49,352 bases of DNA from Prochlorococcus sp. AG-424-P16. Its GTDB lineage: Bacteria > Cyanobacteriota > Cyanobacteriia > PCC-6307 > Cyanobiaceae. The notes below the pieces were generated by a model that saw only the letters and a program-made list of their open reading frames with translations, did not search any database and was not told where the DNA came from. The first letter of the stretch is position 1. Every line of letters begins with the position of its first letter. Shown here piece by piece: positions 16,259 through 23,953 of the stretch. Made by a program: the position numbers and the translations under genes. The DNA lies in contig QCNI01000009.1 in assembly GCA_003213255.1 (NCBI GenBank), forward strand, positions 1 through 49,352, written 5' to 3'.

Positions 16259-18541
16259 CTAGATTTTTCCAATATTTAGGAAAAGAGTTTCCCCAGTTGA
16301 TTTCTTTCCAGTCCCATCGTTGTCAGTTGAAATCCATGCTTGCCCGTCGCTTGTTATTGCTAAGCCTTCAACCTTTTCAAGGATAAAACCACCCGTAGAT
16401 TTCATTACTGGTTTTAGATCGGTAACTAACTCTTTTTCAACTAAGGGATAAAGTCTGGGAGGAATATTAGTCTGAAGACCTTCGAAAATAACATCATCTA
16501 AATCTACTTTATATATAGCTTTCAATTTTGCTTTCTTTCCATAGAAACTATCTCTTTCGATTACATAAAGTGCCCCGTCATGGTAAGTCAATTCTGAAAT
16601 GCCAACGTCACCTTTTTTGATCCTATCTAATTGATAATTTACGGCCCCCCACTTTTTGGTTTTTAAATTATAAGAAAGGATCTTAGTAGTATTGAAAGTA
16701 TCATCACCCCAAGGCTTCTGTTGAGCAATATAAAGAATATCCCCATTTCTTGTTATGCCTTCAAAACCAGGGTTTTTAGCATAATTAAGATATGAAGGTG
16801 GTGGAGTTATCTTCTCTAAAATTTCACCATCTGAGCTTACATGGTAGATTGCAGGAGGATGTTCATCTAGCTTTTTCTTGATTCCTTCAGTAGAAATGTA
16901 GAATCCACCATTACCATCAGTAGTAATACCCTCTTGATCCAAAAATAATGCAGTCTTACCATCTAGCTTAATATCTATAGCTCTTTCTAATAGTGCTGGG
17001 GAAGATGAAGGATCAATAACGTAAATTCTTGGCTGAGTTTTAAAAGTCCCATCATTTACAGCATAAATCTTACCGTCATCACCAGCCACCATTCCGCTTA
17101 TCGCACCCCAAGATACAAATTCAAGGCCATTTTCATTTGTTAAATGTGGGTATGAAGCAGGAGCATCTTGTAGTTGATAAATAGTCACATGAGAAGATAA
17201 ACCAGGTTCTTTTTTGTTGTAGTCTTTTTCATTTGCTGAGGCAATTAATCCCCTCTCTGGAATTGCGACAAATCCCTCTGGTCCAATGCCTGATGGAAGT
17301 AATTGAGTAAGCAAAGGTTGATTTAGTTCTGTGATATCGTAAACAGCTACTATCCCAGCTCGTTCAGCACCAACAAATAAATAGGGCGTTCCATTAATTT
17401 TTGAATATGTAACTGACTCAGGTTCTACTCCCTTTTTACCTGCTCTCCCATCTTGGAAATGACCTATTTGTGCAATTGCTCTTTCTAGTCTATTTGCATC
17501 TTCATAAACTACTGTTCCATCTTTTTTGAAAATAGTCCAGGATCTTGAACCACCTCTTTTTGCCTGATTTGGATCAATATGCTTGTAATCGCCTTCATTT
17601 GCTGTTGCAAAATGATCATTATCAATCCAAGTAAGTCCATCGGGTTCTCTTCTTACATTCTTTAGTTTGCTTTTAAATTTATGTGCTCCATCTTTCTTTG
17701 TATCCATCCCTGCCATTTGTTTTACAACTCCTGCCGAGAAATGTGATATTACATTTCCATCTTTATCAATTACTGCAAGATGGTTGTTTTCTTGAAGAGA
17801 GACAACTGTTTCACCAAGATCATTAATAGCAACGAATTCTGGTTCGGGATCGAAAGGAGCTATTTCGGATAAGCCTGTTAAATCAACTTCTTTAATTGAG
17901 TTACATTGTATTTTTCCTCTTTTGTTTAACTTCACAAGAGAAACATAACCTGCAGGATTAATTTGAATGCCATTGTCATCAATTTGAGGGATAAATCCAT
18001 TTTTATATTCTTCATCCCTCTCATTCTCGATAGCGACAGCTAAAAACGTTCCGTCTGGAGAGACAAAAACGCTATCAGGCTGTCCACCTAAATCACATTC
18101 TTTTACTGCTTTTCTTGTTTCTAAATTATATTGAACTAATGCTCCTGAAGGATTTGTATAACTTTCAGATGTATTCGAACCTATATAAGCATTGTTTCCA
18201 AGTGCTGCAATTCCAGTTGGTTCTGCTACAAGTTCAACAACTCCCAATGCTTTAGGTTTTGCAGGGTCTGAGATATCAACTAAACCTACTACTCCTAGAT
18301 CGCTATCTGTATACATCAAAGTCTTTCCATCTTTTGAAGCTGTAACAACCTCTGAAGAAGTTTTGGTGGTAGATTTTGATCCTTTTGGTAAATTATCACT
18401 TACATTAAAAGAAGAAATTCTGTTAAAGTTTTTTTCATTTGCCCAATATTTTGTATTCCAATTTGCAAATCCGCTACTTGTAGAGGAGGCGATAATTGCA
18501 AGTAATGCTGAAAAACCTGCAGTAGCTAGAGTTTTTTTCAT
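16259..18541 (-). CDS. Secreted phytase-like esterase with N-terminal beta-propeller
   Basis: A large exported protein (760 residues; signal peptide MKKTLATAGFSALLAIIASS, cleavage near GFANW). The first half is a beta-propeller of LVIVD/choice-of-anchor type (GVVGLVDISDPAKPKALGVV, GQPDSVFVSPDGTFLAVAIE, REPDGLTWIDNDHFATANEG). The second half resembles the phytase-like esterase domain (DQEGITTDGNGGFYISTEG, NPGFEGITRNGDILYIAQQK, EKVEGLAITSDGQAWISTDND). Acidic Gly-Asp loops suggest calcium sites. A role in releasing phosphate from organic phosphoesters outside the cell fits the domain and an oligotrophic lifestyle, but substrate and regulation are not visible. No Pho-box motif was identified with confidence. 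Confidence 0.7.
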   Translation of the reverse strand: MKKTLATAGFSALLAIIASSTSSGFANWNTKYWANEKNFNRISSFNVSDNLPKGSKSTTKTSSEVVTASKDGKTLMYTDSDLGVVGLVDISDPAKPKALGVVELVAEPTGIAALGNNAYIGSNTSESYTNPSGALVQYNLETRKAVKECDLGGQPDSVFVSPDGTFLAVAIENERDEEYKNGFIPQIDDNGIQINPAGYVSLVKLNKRGKIQCNSIKEVDLTGLSEIAPFDPEPEFVAINDLGETVVSLQENNHLAVIDKDGNVISHFSAGVVKQMAGMDTKKDGAHKFKSKLKNVRREPDGLTWIDNDHFATANEGDYKHIDPNQAKRGGSRSWTIFKKDGTVVYEDANRLERAIAQIGHFQDGRAGKKGVEPESVTYSKINGTPYLFVGAERAGIVAVYDITELNQPLLTQLLPSGIGPEGFVAIPERGLIASANEKDYNKKEPGLSSHVTIYQLQDAPASYPHLTNENGLEFVSWGAISGMVAGDDGKIYAVNDGTFKTQPRIYVIDPSSSPALLERAIDIKLDGKTALFLDQEGITTDGNGGFYISTEGIKKKLDEHPPAIYHVSSDGEILEKITPPPSYLNYAKNPGFEGITRNGDILYIAQQKPWGDDTFNTTKILSYNLKTKKWGAVNYQLDRIKKGDVGISELTYHDGALYVIERDSFYGKKAKLKAIYKVDLDDVIFEGLQTNIPPRLYPLVEKELVTDLKPVMKSTGGFILEKVEGLAITSDGQAWISTDNDGTGKKSTGETLFLNIGKI

Positions 18542-18616
18542 TTAGTGCGTAAGAAAATACATAATCATATTCCCTTTAAAAAGTTAAGAAAAAAAAATAT
18601 ATTTATTAAGAACAAT

Positions 18617-18661
18617 TTAAGCCATAGCCAATAATTGAACATATCTTTTGTTGGTTGTCAT
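18617..18661 (-). CDS. 14-codon mini-ORF coupled to upstream gene
   Basis: Reads MTTNKRYVQLLAMA. Its ATG overlaps the TGA of the 58-residue gene (ATGA) and GGAGG lies 7 bases ahead of it. Only the coupling and ribosome site argue that it is translated; the product is too short for homology. Confidence 0.3.
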   Translation of the reverse strand: MTTNKRYVQLLAMA

Positions 18662-18834
18662 TGTTTGTCCTCCAATAATTTTGCAGCTTGAGCAAATGCA
18701 GTTCTTCTAGTTTTCTTAGATGATGATTGGTAAGAATCTAAAAATGTTCTTTCTCTATTACCCATAGAGTCCGACATTGAACCAGAGTCAATATTTCTGG
18801 AAGTACCTCTGACGCTATAACCCTTCCTGATCAT
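18658..18834 (-). CDS. Small basic protein, unknown (58 aa)
   Basis: A Ser/Arg-rich soluble product starting MIRKGYSVRGTSRNIDSGSM and ending TRRTAFAQAAKLLEDKQ, the last part probably a helix. The start overlaps the stop of the 36-residue gene by ATGA, and its own stop overlaps the next mini-ORF the same way, so the three are likely translated from one message. No family recognised. Confidence 0.45.
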   Translation of the reverse strand: MIRKGYSVRGTSRNIDSGSMSDSMGNRERTFLDSYQSSSKKTRRTAFAQAAKLLEDKQ

Positions 18835-18941
18835 TTTTTAATTATATAAGACTCATTCTGCAATTCTTTTATATTTTCTTTTAATTCAACTTCCCAATAC
18901 TGGGTAGGAAACAAAAATTTTGGATTAATCTTAATATTCAT
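18831..18941 (-). CDS. Small charged protein, unknown (36 aa)
   Basis: First of three overlapping small frames: MNIKINPKFLFPTQYWEVEL, then a Lys/Glu helix KENIKELQNESYIIKK. No good ribosome site is visible before the ATG. The main support is its ATGA overlap with the following gene. Confidence 0.4.
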   Translation of the reverse strand: MNIKINPKFLFPTQYWEVELKENIKELQNESYIIKK

Positions 18942-19279
18942 AATTTTCCGTGAACTAGATCAATAAATTAACTATGAAATTATAAATCACCTTTCATAAT
19001 TAGATACTTTTTTCGAGAAGCAAAATCAATACTTATTGTTATTACAACTATATGGATAGATTTTGAATCTGCCAAAATGCAATTGACATCAAACTGACAT
19101 ATAGAGAATGATGTCAATTTTTCCCATTAAAAAATTCCATAAAAAATTTTATAGTCAAAAAAAAAGATGAGTAAGCCTGCACCTGATGGTTTGGTTCCTC
19201 AACAATGACCAAATAATAGATTTTAAACCTATTTAGCTTTTTTATTTTTTAAAATAAGAAAAATTTAAATTTTAATAAA
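18942..19279. other. Non-coding stretch upstream of hli operon
   Basis: 338 bases between the divergent mini-ORF operon and the hli gene at 19280. It holds the 10-base inverted repeat described separately and a 13-codon frame at 19167-19208 that I do not count as a gene. Promoters for both flanking units should lie here. Confidence 0.5.
19081..19119. promoter_or_regulatory. Perfect 10-base inverted repeat
   Basis: AATTGACATC at 19081-19090 pairs with GATGTCAATT at 19110-19119 across 19 bases, and a T run follows. It could be a terminator-like hairpin on the plus strand or a dimeric regulator site before the hli gene. Confidence 0.5.
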
Positions 19280-19534
19280 ATGAGTAAATTTAAAGATAAC
19301 TTTTCAAGCGAAAGCTTTTATCCAGATAGTAATTATTATCTTGACCAAGATAATACTCCTAAAGAGGAGCCAATTTCAGATGATCAAAAATCCAATATGG
19401 GTGAAAATTTTGAATGGCCAAATACCTATTGGTTTATTGCTGAAAGAACAAATGGAAGGCTTGCAATGATAGGTTTCATGGCTGTCATTATTAACTACAC
19501 CTTATTTGGATGGATAGCTTATCCAATCCTTTAA
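19280..19534 (+). CDS. High-light-inducible protein (long form)
   Basis: An 84-residue Hli. An acidic, Ser/Asp-rich N-terminal extension of about 45 residues precedes the single chlorophyll-binding helix AERTNGRLAMIGFMAVIINY, ending LFGWIAYPIL. The E-R-x-N-G-R-x-A-M-x-G motif is intact. It protects thylakoid pigment-proteins under stress. The next gene starts immediately after its stop, so the two are co-transcribed. Confidence 0.93.
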   Translation: MSKFKDNFSSESFYPDSNYYLDQDNTPKEEPISDDQKSNMGENFEWPNTYWFIAERTNGRLAMIGFMAVIINYTLFGWIAYPIL

Positions 19535-19762
19535 ATGAGTAATTCAAACTTTAACAAGAATGGTGTAGATAAGTCTGGAACACATTGGCTTCAATATGCT
19601 GCATTTGTTGTAACTGCATTTGCTATTTATTTTTGCTGGGCATTTTTCAATGATTCCAATTTCCATCAGTTCTCTATAAAAATATTCAAGTTTTGGAATT
19701 GTAATGGATATAACCCATTAAGTTATTGCATGATGCGTTGGAAAGTTGACTTCTATCCTTAA
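19535..19762 (+). CDS. Membrane protein next to hli, unknown
   Basis: A 75-residue product whose ATG directly follows the hli stop. A soluble start (MSNSNFNKNGVDKSGTHWLQ) precedes a hydrophobic helix (YAAFVVTAFAIYFCWAFF). The remainder (FKFWNCNGYNPLSYCMMRW) is unusual in composition and may come from a frameshifted end, so the native protein may be shorter. No family name. Confidence 0.5.
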   Translation: MSNSNFNKNGVDKSGTHWLQYAAFVVTAFAIYFCWAFFNDSNFHQFSIKIFKFWNCNGYNPLSYCMMRWKVDFYP

Positions 19763-19769
19763 AAAAGTA

Positions 19770-20047
19770 ATGGCTATCAGGTCTTACTGGTGGATTAATT
19801 CAAATTTATCAAGGCTAAAACGGTTTATCGTAAATAAAAATAACAAAGATCAATTAATAAATATATACTTTTTGATTCTTGGAAGGTTATCTATACATGA
19901 AGCTAAGAACCAGCTGTCATAACAACCAGAAAAAGAATTAAAGGAAAATGCCGGTAGAAATAATTTAAAAATTTAATTACTCAGGGTTGGAGAAGAACCG
20001 AGAAAGATTGGACAAAAAAAAAGAGAGCTAGGGCTACTAATCCTTAA
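19770..20047 (+). pseudogene. Decayed DUF1651 gene
   Basis: The 50-codon frame 19770-19922 reads MAIRSYWWINSNLSRLKRF and matches the start of the intact DUF1651 gene at 21324 (MVKSYWLINSNRSEVKRF). It ends in EAKNQLS where the intact protein has AREIYERLL. After the stop, a frame ending at 20047 reads LITQGWRRTEKDW, matching LLSKGWRKIEKVW of the intact copy. Both ends of the family are therefore present but separated by stops and a frame change. A functional 50-residue product cannot be excluded. Confidence 0.6.
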
Positions 20048-20205
20048 TAGTTGGTCAAATAATACTCAATTACTAACTAATTGCAGAGAGAGTAGTAAGT
20101 GTTTCATGCTATTTAATTTATTTCTACCAGAGTCGAAAAGTATAAATTATGCTTTTTTTCTAGCCAAATCACTTTAACTTCCAAATTACTTTTATTGGTT
20201 TTTGA

Positions 20206-20928
20206 TTAGTCATCTGTTTTTGAGGAGTTTTCGAGTAATCCATTTAGTTCCAAGAGTTCTGCTTTACTAAGTTCTCTATATTCTCCTAATGGCACGTCTA
20301 ACTTAATATTCATAATTCTTACGCGCTTTAATGAGCTTACTCTATATCCTAAGGCCTCACACATTCTTCTAATCTGGCGGTTAAGTCCCTGTGTGAGTAT
20401 TATTTTAAAATTTTTTGGACCCAATTGTTTTACGAAACAATTTTTAGTAATTGTGTCTAATATTTCAACTCCATTACTCATGCTTTTAATAAAGTCGCTA
20501 TTGATAGGACGATTAACTTTTACAATATATTCTTTTTCATGATTATTTCTTGCTCTTAGTATTTTATTTACGATATCTCCATCATTAGTTAATAAAATCA
20601 ATCCCTCACTGAGCTTATCTAATCTTCCAATGGGGAAAATTCTTTTAGGATATTTAATAAAATCTATGACATTATTTGGTTCTACTTTTCTATCTGTTGT
20701 ACAAACAATTCCTACAGGTTTATTAAAGGCTAAGTATATGTTTTTTTGTCTATTTGTTTTTTCTATTCTTTGACCTTTAACTTCTACTTGATCACTATCT
20801 TCAACTTTAGTTCCAATTTCTGGAATTTTGCCATTAATGGTTACCTTTCCTTCTAAGATTAATTTATCTGCTTCTCTTCTAGAACAATAACCGGCTTCAC
20901 TTAAATATTTATTTATTCTGATAGCCAT
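20206..20928 (-). CDS. rluF: 23S rRNA pseudouridine synthase, RluF-like
   Basis: Converts uridine to pseudouridine in 23S rRNA (position 2604 in the E. coli enzyme). The 240-residue protein has an N-terminal S4 RNA-binding domain (RINKYLSEAGYCSRREADKL), then the catalytic motif IGRLDKLSEGLILLTNDGD with the active Asp, then NHEKEYIVKVNRPI and TQGLNRQIRRMCEALGY. NDGDIVNKILRARNNHEKEY and RIMNIKLDVPLGEYREL match RluF rather than RsuA or RluB. It lacks the basic C-terminal tail of the E. coli protein. It stands apart from other translation genes. Confidence 0.85.
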   Translation of the reverse strand: MAIRINKYLSEAGYCSRREADKLILEGKVTINGKIPEIGTKVEDSDQVEVKGQRIEKTNRQKNIYLAFNKPVGIVCTTDRKVEPNNVIDFIKYPKRIFPIGRLDKLSEGLILLTNDGDIVNKILRARNNHEKEYIVKVNRPINSDFIKSMSNGVEILDTITKNCFVKQLGPKNFKIILTQGLNRQIRRMCEALGYRVSSLKRVRIMNIKLDVPLGEYRELSKAELLELNGLLENSSKTDD

Positions 20929-21078
20929 TTTAGATAATTAAATTTTATCTGCACTAAAGAAAATAATTTACTAATCTCCTCATATTTTAGATCGTCTGTC
21001 AATTTAGTTAGTATTCTCATCATTAAATCTCAAATTATTTTCATTAGTGAATTCTGGAGCATTAATCTTACTCTTTAT

Positions 21079-21324
21079 CTAAGTCCAAACTTTTTCAATT
21101 TTCCTCCATCCCTTTGAAAGTAATCTTTCATAAATTTCTCTGGCTAAATCAATTTCAACAGAAACTGTATTTGTCATAAATGGTGGTTCTTTCCCTAATC
21201 CTCCAACTATTTTTCCAGTGTCTATAAACATATACTCAAAAACTCCATCAATACTCTTATCGTTTTTTGTAAATCTTTTAACTTCTGACCTATTCGAATT
21301 AATCAACCAATAAGATTTAACCAT
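21079..21324 (-). CDS. DUF1651 protein
   Basis: An 81-residue protein of the picocyanobacterial DUF1651 family, function unknown. It starts with the usual MVKSYWLINSNRSEVKRF block, has a central MFIDTGKIVGGLG strand region, and ends in the family hallmark AREIYERLLSKGWRKIEKVW. It is soluble. Three relatives in other states occur in this window (19770, 23954, 36130). It lies 32 bases downstream of the SRAP gene on the same strand. Confidence 0.75.
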   Translation of the reverse strand: MVKSYWLINSNRSEVKRFTKNDKSIDGVFEYMFIDTGKIVGGLGKEPPFMTNTVSVEIDLAREIYERLLSKGWRKIEKVWT

Positions 21325-21356
21325 TAATCTAACCTTGGATTTAGTAAGCTTTCCAT

Positions 21357-21995
21357 TTAAAACAATCTCATTTGATCAGTTTCTTTGTTCTTTTCATCTT
21401 CTAATAGCCAACCATCAGGTGACCAACTCATCATGATTGGAAATAATCCTTTTAATTCGTCTACATCTTTAACTTGCTCTGTCCATTGTTCTTCATATCC
21501 ATTAGGTACGATCACAGGCATGCGGTGATGTAAAGGTTTAATTAGATCGTTTGGTTCAGTTGTTAAAACGCAGCAACTTTCAAGTTCCGCGCCATCTGGA
21601 GAGGTCCACTTACTCCAAATTCCTCCCAACCAAAAAGTCTCATAATTTGCCTTTCGAACAAGATATTTTTTTTCAAAAAAACCACTCGCAGGTATTAGGC
21701 ATCTTTTATGTTTCCAACTTCCACTAAATAATTTTTTTTCTTCTACAGTTTCTGATCTTGCATTAAATGGTCTTGGTCTCTTTCTATCAAATGGGTCTTT
21801 TGCCCATGGGGAAATAAAGCCCCATGTCATAAAAGCAGTTTTAATTCTTCCTTCGTTTTTAATTACAAGCACAGGATCATTAGGTCTTATTAGATTTTGA
21901 GTCTCATATTTAGAATCAAGTCCGCTTGGATAGTCTTGTTTTAAAACCTTTGGCAAATGCTCAAATTTAGTTTTCAGCTCAAATCTTCCACACAT
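21357..21995 (-). CDS. SRAP (YedK/HMCES-type) abasic-site shield
   Basis: Forms a thiazolidine cross-link with abasic sites in single-stranded DNA and so protects replication forks. In this 212-residue protein Cys2 follows the initiator Met directly (MCGRFEL), as the chemistry requires. Also present are the Asn/Glu region FNARSET (N78, E82), the catalytic Glu in PASGFFE (E108), and PLHHRMPVI (H156/H157). Length is typical. The start at 21995 is fixed by the need for Cys2. It shares direction with the DUF1651 gene. Confidence 0.92.
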   Translation of the reverse strand: MCGRFELKTKFEHLPKVLKQDYPSGLDSKYETQNLIRPNDPVLVIKNEGRIKTAFMTWGFISPWAKDPFDRKRPRPFNARSETVEEKKLFSGSWKHKRCLIPASGFFEKKYLVRKANYETFWLGGIWSKWTSPDGAELESCCVLTTEPNDLIKPLHHRMPVIVPNGYEEQWTEQVKDVDELKGLFPIMMSWSPDGWLLEDEKNKETDQMRLF

Positions 21996-22204
21996 TGATT
22001 TTAAAATCTTATAAAACTAACTTAAAAAAGCAGATTTTCCCTATTTTAGATCTACTTTCAGTTTTCTCAAATAAAAAAACAATTTTTTGATCGTAGAAGA
22101 TTTTCTAAAAAATTAAAAGAAAATATAGATTTGGAAAACCTTCCTCAAATTTAATTTGAATGTTTCAAAATTAATTTATAACAGATCCTATCCTATATTT
22201 ATCT

Positions 22205-22315
22205 ATGTTATTGGGACTTGGAGGAGTATATGTATTAATCTCTTCCTTCCATGATGATGACGATGGTGATGATGATGGAGAAAATATATTTATAATTTCC
22301 AACAAATTTATATAG
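22205..22315 (+). CDS. Mini-membrane protein with acidic tail
   Basis: A 36-residue product: short hydrophobic helix MLLGLGGVYVLISSF followed by the acidic run HDDDDGDDDGEN and a short end. The ordered helix-plus-Asp design argues against chance, but the ribosome site is weak and no family is recognised. Confidence 0.4.
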   Translation: MLLGLGGVYVLISSFHDDDDGDDDGENIFIISNKFI

Positions 22316-22547
22316 CAAATTAGTTAATTTATATATAAAAAATACAACTTCTAAAAAAAGTTTTTGCAGAATCAACTATCAATGGAAATAGTTTTATTTT
22401 TGCAAAACATTCTTGATCATTATATTTATTTTTAAATTAAATTGTTGGTCCTTTATCCGTATATGTTTGTGCCTTAAACCGTACATTTTTATTAGTCAAT
22501 TGATAAGCATACCTAGTTAGAACTTAGTGGTAACGAAGATAAGTTAA

Positions 22548-22733
22548 ATGCCTTCAACACCAATAAAATCTTGTAATAAATATGTGTTGAGTTACAAAGA
22601 TTCAACAAATAAGATACATGAAGTTGGCTTCTATGCTCGCGATGCATACGATTGCCTAATACTTGCGAGAAAATTTAACACTTACGTACATGACAATCCA
22701 GGATCTGTAATCAGAATCCAACAAAAATTTTGA
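22548..22733 (+). CDS. Small conserved-looking protein, unknown (61 aa)
   Basis: Starts MPSTPIKSCNKYVLSYKDST, with a beta-strand-rich first half and a helix (YDCLILARKFNTYVHD) containing a second Cys, then GSVIRIQQKF. It may be a small alpha/beta fold. It is followed after 11 bases by another small gene in the same direction. Confidence 0.5.
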   Translation: MPSTPIKSCNKYVLSYKDSTNKIHEVGFYARDAYDCLILARKFNTYVHDNPGSVIRIQQKF

Positions 22734-22744
22734 GGAAATTAATT

Positions 22745-22909
22745 ATGAATTTAAAAAGATCACCATTCGCAATTCAAGATAAAAATGCAAGAGACCTTGA
22801 TAATGCAAAAGATTTTCCAACAATTGCAGATTTAATGAGAGAACAGAAACTTCCACAAGATTACGCAAATACAGTTCACCATCGTAGAGATTTAGACTCT
22901 CTCGGTTAG
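22745..22909 (+). CDS. Small hydrophilic protein, unknown (54 aa)
   Basis: Reads MNLKRSPFAIQDKNARDLDN and later PTIADLMREQKLPQDYANTV, then HHRRDLDSLG. A GAGGAAATTA ribosome site overlaps the stop of the preceding gene, so both are probably one operon. No recognised domain. Confidence 0.5.
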   Translation: MNLKRSPFAIQDKNARDLDNAKDFPTIADLMREQKLPQDYANTVHHRRDLDSLG

Positions 22910-22977
22910 TTTACGAGAATGACTATTTACTAATTTTTAAAATTTAACGATTATGATTCATGAGATTTGCTATTCAT

Positions 22978-23145
22978 TCATAAGATAATATTTTCTTCCT
23001 CAAGTTTTTTTTTAAGCTCTAAAGGCATATATGCAATATCTTTTTTTATTGCATTAATGGCATCTCTATACTTTTCAGGTTCAGCTAAAAGCATTTTTAT
23101 TAAATTGTATTGACTTTCAATTTCTTCAGAAGAAAATTTTCCCAT
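22978..23145 (-). CDS. Small helical protein, unknown (55 aa)
   Basis: Reads MGKFSSEEIESQYNLIKMLL, then AEPEKYRDAINAIKKDIAYM and a Lys/Glu-rich end. It is probably all-helical and soluble. It converges with the 54-residue gene at 22909. Confidence 0.5.
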   Translation of the reverse strand: MGKFSSEEIESQYNLIKMLLAEPEKYRDAINAIKKDIAYMPLELKKKLEEENIIL

Positions 23146-23204
23146 AAAAATATGTACTACCTTTCTATATTAAATCAACAGTCAAACACACAAAAGAATA
23201 ACTA

Positions 23205-23516
23205 TTAATTAGAGGCTGCTGCAATTTCTTTATGGACGGAAAGAAATTCTTTATCCGTTAGAACTGGTGTAACTTCAATTTCTACTCCAAAATTATCTAC
23301 CCAGATACTACTCCATTTCCAAATGTTCTGATGGTTTGAAGATTCAACTATTGCCCAACCATTAGCTCCCTCAGGATTTACTACTCGATTAAGTACTTTA
23401 AACCCATCAAATTCATCACCTTCGCATCCTCCTTCAACAAAACCCGCAAAAGCTTCGGCCCCCTGCATATGACTTTCTTGATCTGGAAATTGCCAGTGAA
23501 CGATGTAAGTTTGCAT
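23205..23516 (-). CDS. DUF3303-like protein
   Basis: A 103-residue soluble protein with a ferredoxin-like alpha/beta pattern: MQTYIVHWQFPDQESHMQGA, then GFVEGGCEGDEFDGFKVLNR and GANGWAIVESSNHQNIWKWS. The family is common in marine picocyanobacteria, has no known role, and looks like a dimeric alpha-beta barrel. It stands alone. Confidence 0.65.
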   Translation of the reverse strand: MQTYIVHWQFPDQESHMQGAEAFAGFVEGGCEGDEFDGFKVLNRVVNPEGANGWAIVESSNHQNIWKWSSIWVDNFGVEIEVTPVLTDKEFLSVHKEIAAASN

Positions 23517-23639
23517 GAATAAAATTATTTTTTTAATTATTAATTATCGAATTTAAAAATTAAATAAAAAGTCTTTAAACACTAATTAAAGGGCTTAAGC
23601 CTGAAAGGAAAAATAGCAAAAAAAAAAGACTCTTACGAG

Positions 23640-23701
23640 CCTAGGTGATGGGGACTCCTATAATGACAAATTAAACAGAAACAAACAACCCCATCAATAG
23701 G
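23640..23701. repeat. Long inverted repeat CCTA-TGATGGGG / CCCCATCA-TAGG
   Basis: CCTA-GG-TGATGGGG at 23640-23653 can pair with CCCCATCA-A-TAGG at 23689-23701, giving 12 pairs around a 35-base loop. The loop contains TATAAT at 23659. The GGTGATGGGGA element recurs at 23756-23766 inside the candidate RNA downstream. Confidence 0.5.
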
Positions 23702-23714
23702 TAATTTTAAATAC

Positions 23715-23742
23715 TTACAAACACTATATGTAGTGCTAAGAT
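23715..23742 (+). promoter_or_regulatory. Sigma-70-like promoter with palindromic spacer
   Basis: TTACAA (23715-23720), 16-base spacer, TAAGAT (23737-23742). The spacer holds the palindrome CACTA-TATG-TAGTG (23722-23735), placed like an operator. The predicted start is about 23750. Confidence 0.5.
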
Positions 23743-23749
23743 TTAAAAA

Positions 23750-23811
23750 AGGTCTGGGTGATGGGGATTATCCCGCTTTTTGATTGGGGCGAAGCTAACG
23801 CCCTTTTTTTA
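23750..23811 (+). ncRNA. Candidate small RNA of about 60 nt
   Basis: The unit runs from the promoter at 23715-23742 to a clear intrinsic terminator (GGGCG at 23787-23791, CGCCC at 23799-23803, then seven T). Between them is GGGATTATCCC, a second short hairpin. It contains no reading frame. It does not match the Yfr families I can recall (no Yfr1 core, no Yfr2-type loop). The RNA could instead be a leader with an attenuator for the genes after 23811. Confidence 0.5.
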
Positions 23812-23953
23812 TGGAAAAATTTACTTTAATCAATAAAGCCAGATCGAGGATTAAAGTATTTGAACCTTTTGAAAATAGTTCTAAGAACTCTTCTATGATT
23901 AAGCAATTTTAATCTCTTATGGTTGCATTTTTAAGCGATCAAGTAAGCCAGGT

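Noticed and set aside
18192..18545. 117-codon plus-strand frame
   Set aside because: Antisense to the phytase-like gene, no independent support.
19167..19208. 13-codon frame MSKPAPDGLVPQQ in the hli upstream region
   Set aside because: Too short to support; no Shine-Dalgarno-like site and no coupling to a neighbour. Could still be a leader peptide.
23811..23912. 33-codon plus-strand frame right after the small-RNA terminator
   Set aside because: No ribosome site, starts inside the terminator's tail, no recognisable features.
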